Assembly (NCBI RefSeq): GCF_003350205.1
Contig: NZ_QLLC01000013.1
Location: 39,425 to 103,424 of the forward strand
DNA length: 64,000 nt
Direction: 5' to 3'
From: Brevundimonas bullata
GTDB taxonomy: Bacteria > Pseudomonadota > Alphaproteobacteria > Caulobacterales > Caulobacteraceae
Under the pieces are notes generated by a model, which was not told where the DNA came from, ran no database searches, and saw only the letters and a list, made by a program, of their open reading frames with translations. This document shows positions 62,956 through 64,000 of the stretch, piece by piece. Position 1 is the stretch's first letter. The number at the start of each line of letters is the position of its first letter. Made by a program: the position numbers and the translations under genes.

Positions 62956-63948
62956 ATGCCGAACTACTGGTGGGTCAATCACAAGCAGACGCTACGTCAG
63001 GAGATTGACGGCCAGTACCTATGGTCGCCAAAGACCGAGCGGAACGGCGCACGCAGCCAATTCTACGATAATATGCGCCGCGCCTCACCCGGCGATGTGG
63101 TTATGTCCTATGCGAACGGGCAGGTCGCCTGGGTGGGTCGGGTCGCGGAGTTCGCCTTTACAGCGCCCAAGCCGGCGGAGTTCGGCAACGTCGGGTCCTA
63201 TTGGGATCATGAGGGTTGGTTGTTGCCTGTATACTGGACACCGCTATCGCCGCCCGTGCGACCCAAGGCGATGATCCAGCGTCTGGGACCGTTACTGCCT
63301 CAAAAGTACTCGCCGATCAGCGCACTTACAGGCAACGGCAATCAGAAGGCCTATCTAGCAAGCGTACCCTCAGAGGTCTTTGACATGGTGGTGGCGGAGG
63401 CCGTGTTTAGTGCCGATGTGCTGGCGCGGGGCGGTGGGAATAGCCTGACTTTCGATGCCGTGACGGAAATGCTGGACGACGCCATCCAGAAGGGGCTCGA
63501 GGTCGATGCCACGTTAGACAGCACGATCAAAGAGACCGTGATCCAAGCGCGGCGAGGTCAAGGCGCGTTCCGCAAGAACGTTGAGGCGCGCGAACGCGCG
63601 TGTCGACTGACCGGAATCACCAACCCTGCCCTACTGATCGCCAGCCACATTAAGCCTTGGCGGGTGTGCAGAACCGCGGCGGAGCGGCTGGATGGCGCGA
63701 ACGGCCTGTTGCTGACGCCAGATGCGGATCACCTATTTGATCGAGGTTTCATCAGTTTTGGCGATGATGGAGACGTGCTGGTGTCGCCGCGCGTGCCTGA
63801 CGACGATCTACGTAGGCTCGGCTTCGAAAATTTGATGCGGCAACGCTCAGGAATGAGCGAGTCAGCGGCGATCTGGCGTATGGACGCGTTCGGCGCGGCG
63901 CATAGTAAATATCTAGGATATCATCGAACTCAGGTGTTTATCGCCTAG
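62956..63948 (+). CDS. EVE-HNH-type nuclease, probable modification-dependent restriction enzyme
   Basis: 330 residues. The N-terminal domain (1-125), beginning NYWWVNHKQTLRQEIDGQYLWSP with GDVVMSYANGQVAWVGRV, looks like an EVE/PUA-like domain that reads modified bases. A helical linker (about 145-200) leads to the HNH domain: ACRLTGITNPALLIASHIKPW with His231, NGLLLTPDADHLFD with Asn249 and His259. EVE-HNH proteins are known type IV-like restriction enzymes that cut DNA with modified cytosine. All key residues are present. Codon use differs from the core genome. Confidence 0.82.
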   Translation: MPNYWWVNHKQTLRQEIDGQYLWSPKTERNGARSQFYDNMRRASPGDVVMSYANGQVAWVGRVAEFAFTAPKPAEFGNVGSYWDHEGWLLPVYWTPLSPPVRPKAMIQRLGPLLPQKYSPISALTGNGNQKAYLASVPSEVFDMVVAEAVFSADVLARGGGNSLTFDAVTEMLDDAIQKGLEVDATLDSTIKETVIQARRGQGAFRKNVEARERACRLTGITNPALLIASHIKPWRVCRTAAERLDGANGLLLTPDADHLFDRGFISFGDDGDVLVSPRVPDDDLRRLGFENLMRQRSGMSESAAIWRMDAFGAAHSKYLGYHRTQVFIA

Positions 63949-64000
63949 GCTCAGGACCCATTGAATTGCGGCGTGCGATCTGATTCAGGCTCCTGAGGAG

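Overview
The window looks like chromosome of a Caulobacterales alphaproteobacterium, most likely Brevundimonas or a close relative. The grounds are high GC, a cpdR-like regulator beside N-formylglutamate amidohydrolase and a Val tRNA, a perfect CtrA-type box (TTAA-N7-TTAAC), alphaproteobacterial Fur-type boxes, an alpha-r8/suhB-like small RNA, S46 peptidases and a zwf-pgl-edd-glk operon. The genus is an inference from gene content.

Layout. 1-3.1 kb: two tandem S46 dipeptidyl-peptidase-like genes (the first cut by the window edge). 3.3-6.3 kb: a DevC-DevA-DevB type ABC exporter. 6.5-12.9 kb: enoyl-CoA hydratase, an overlooked 52-residue gene, DUF1289, an aspartyl protease, a divergent LD-carboxypeptidase/Mpl-like pair (murein recycling) and a CBS-like hybrid histidine kinase. 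13.1-15.5 kb: a processive GT2 glycosyltransferase with an outer-membrane partner. 15.5-24.6 kb: an iron-linked region with two Fur-type boxes (PepSY protein, DUF2271, DUF4198, ApbE, flavoprotein reductase, PiuC-like hydroxylase, TonB receptor, ferredoxin-reductase-like FAD enzyme). 24.7-31.8 kb: a his operon in the enterobacterial order, led by a TrpR-family gene and containing a fusion of a catalytically degenerate HisC-like domain to HisB. 31.8-37.0 kb: the Entner-Doudoroff set zwf-pgl-edd-glk. 37-49 kb: lipoproteins, hmgA, an IS5-family element, two acyl-CoA dehydrogenases, a KDPG-aldolase-like gene, ppa, the small RNA, cpdR and tRNA-Val(GAC). 49.2-60.4 kb: an accessory surface/biofilm region. 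60.8-62.6 kb: lepA. 62.6-64 kb: a defence-gene spot with a Vsr-like remnant and an EVE-HNH-type nuclease.

The most interesting part is 49.3-54.2 kb. It has a coiled-coil plus beta-barrel outer-membrane protein, a Crp-type regulator, a periplasmic C39-like protease without an ABC transporter, two exported proteins carrying an (M/L)(T/S)xxEL-then-G leader-like motif, and an exported protein with a D/N/S-rich repeat tract of about 100 residues. The part list resembles the Pseudomonas Fap functional-amyloid system but the sequences differ, so this may be an undescribed alphaproteobacterial surface-fibre system. Beside it, a GT2 synthase, a GH10 xylanase, a BcsS-like outer-membrane protein, a UDP-xylose synthase and a second sugar epimerase suggest a xylose-containing exopolysaccharide.

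At least four families of dispersed 100-160 bp intergenic inverted-repeat elements run through the window. Three copies sit inside the his and zwf operons, where their purine-rich ends lie in ribosome-binding-site position, and one copy appears to have been split by the IS5-family element.
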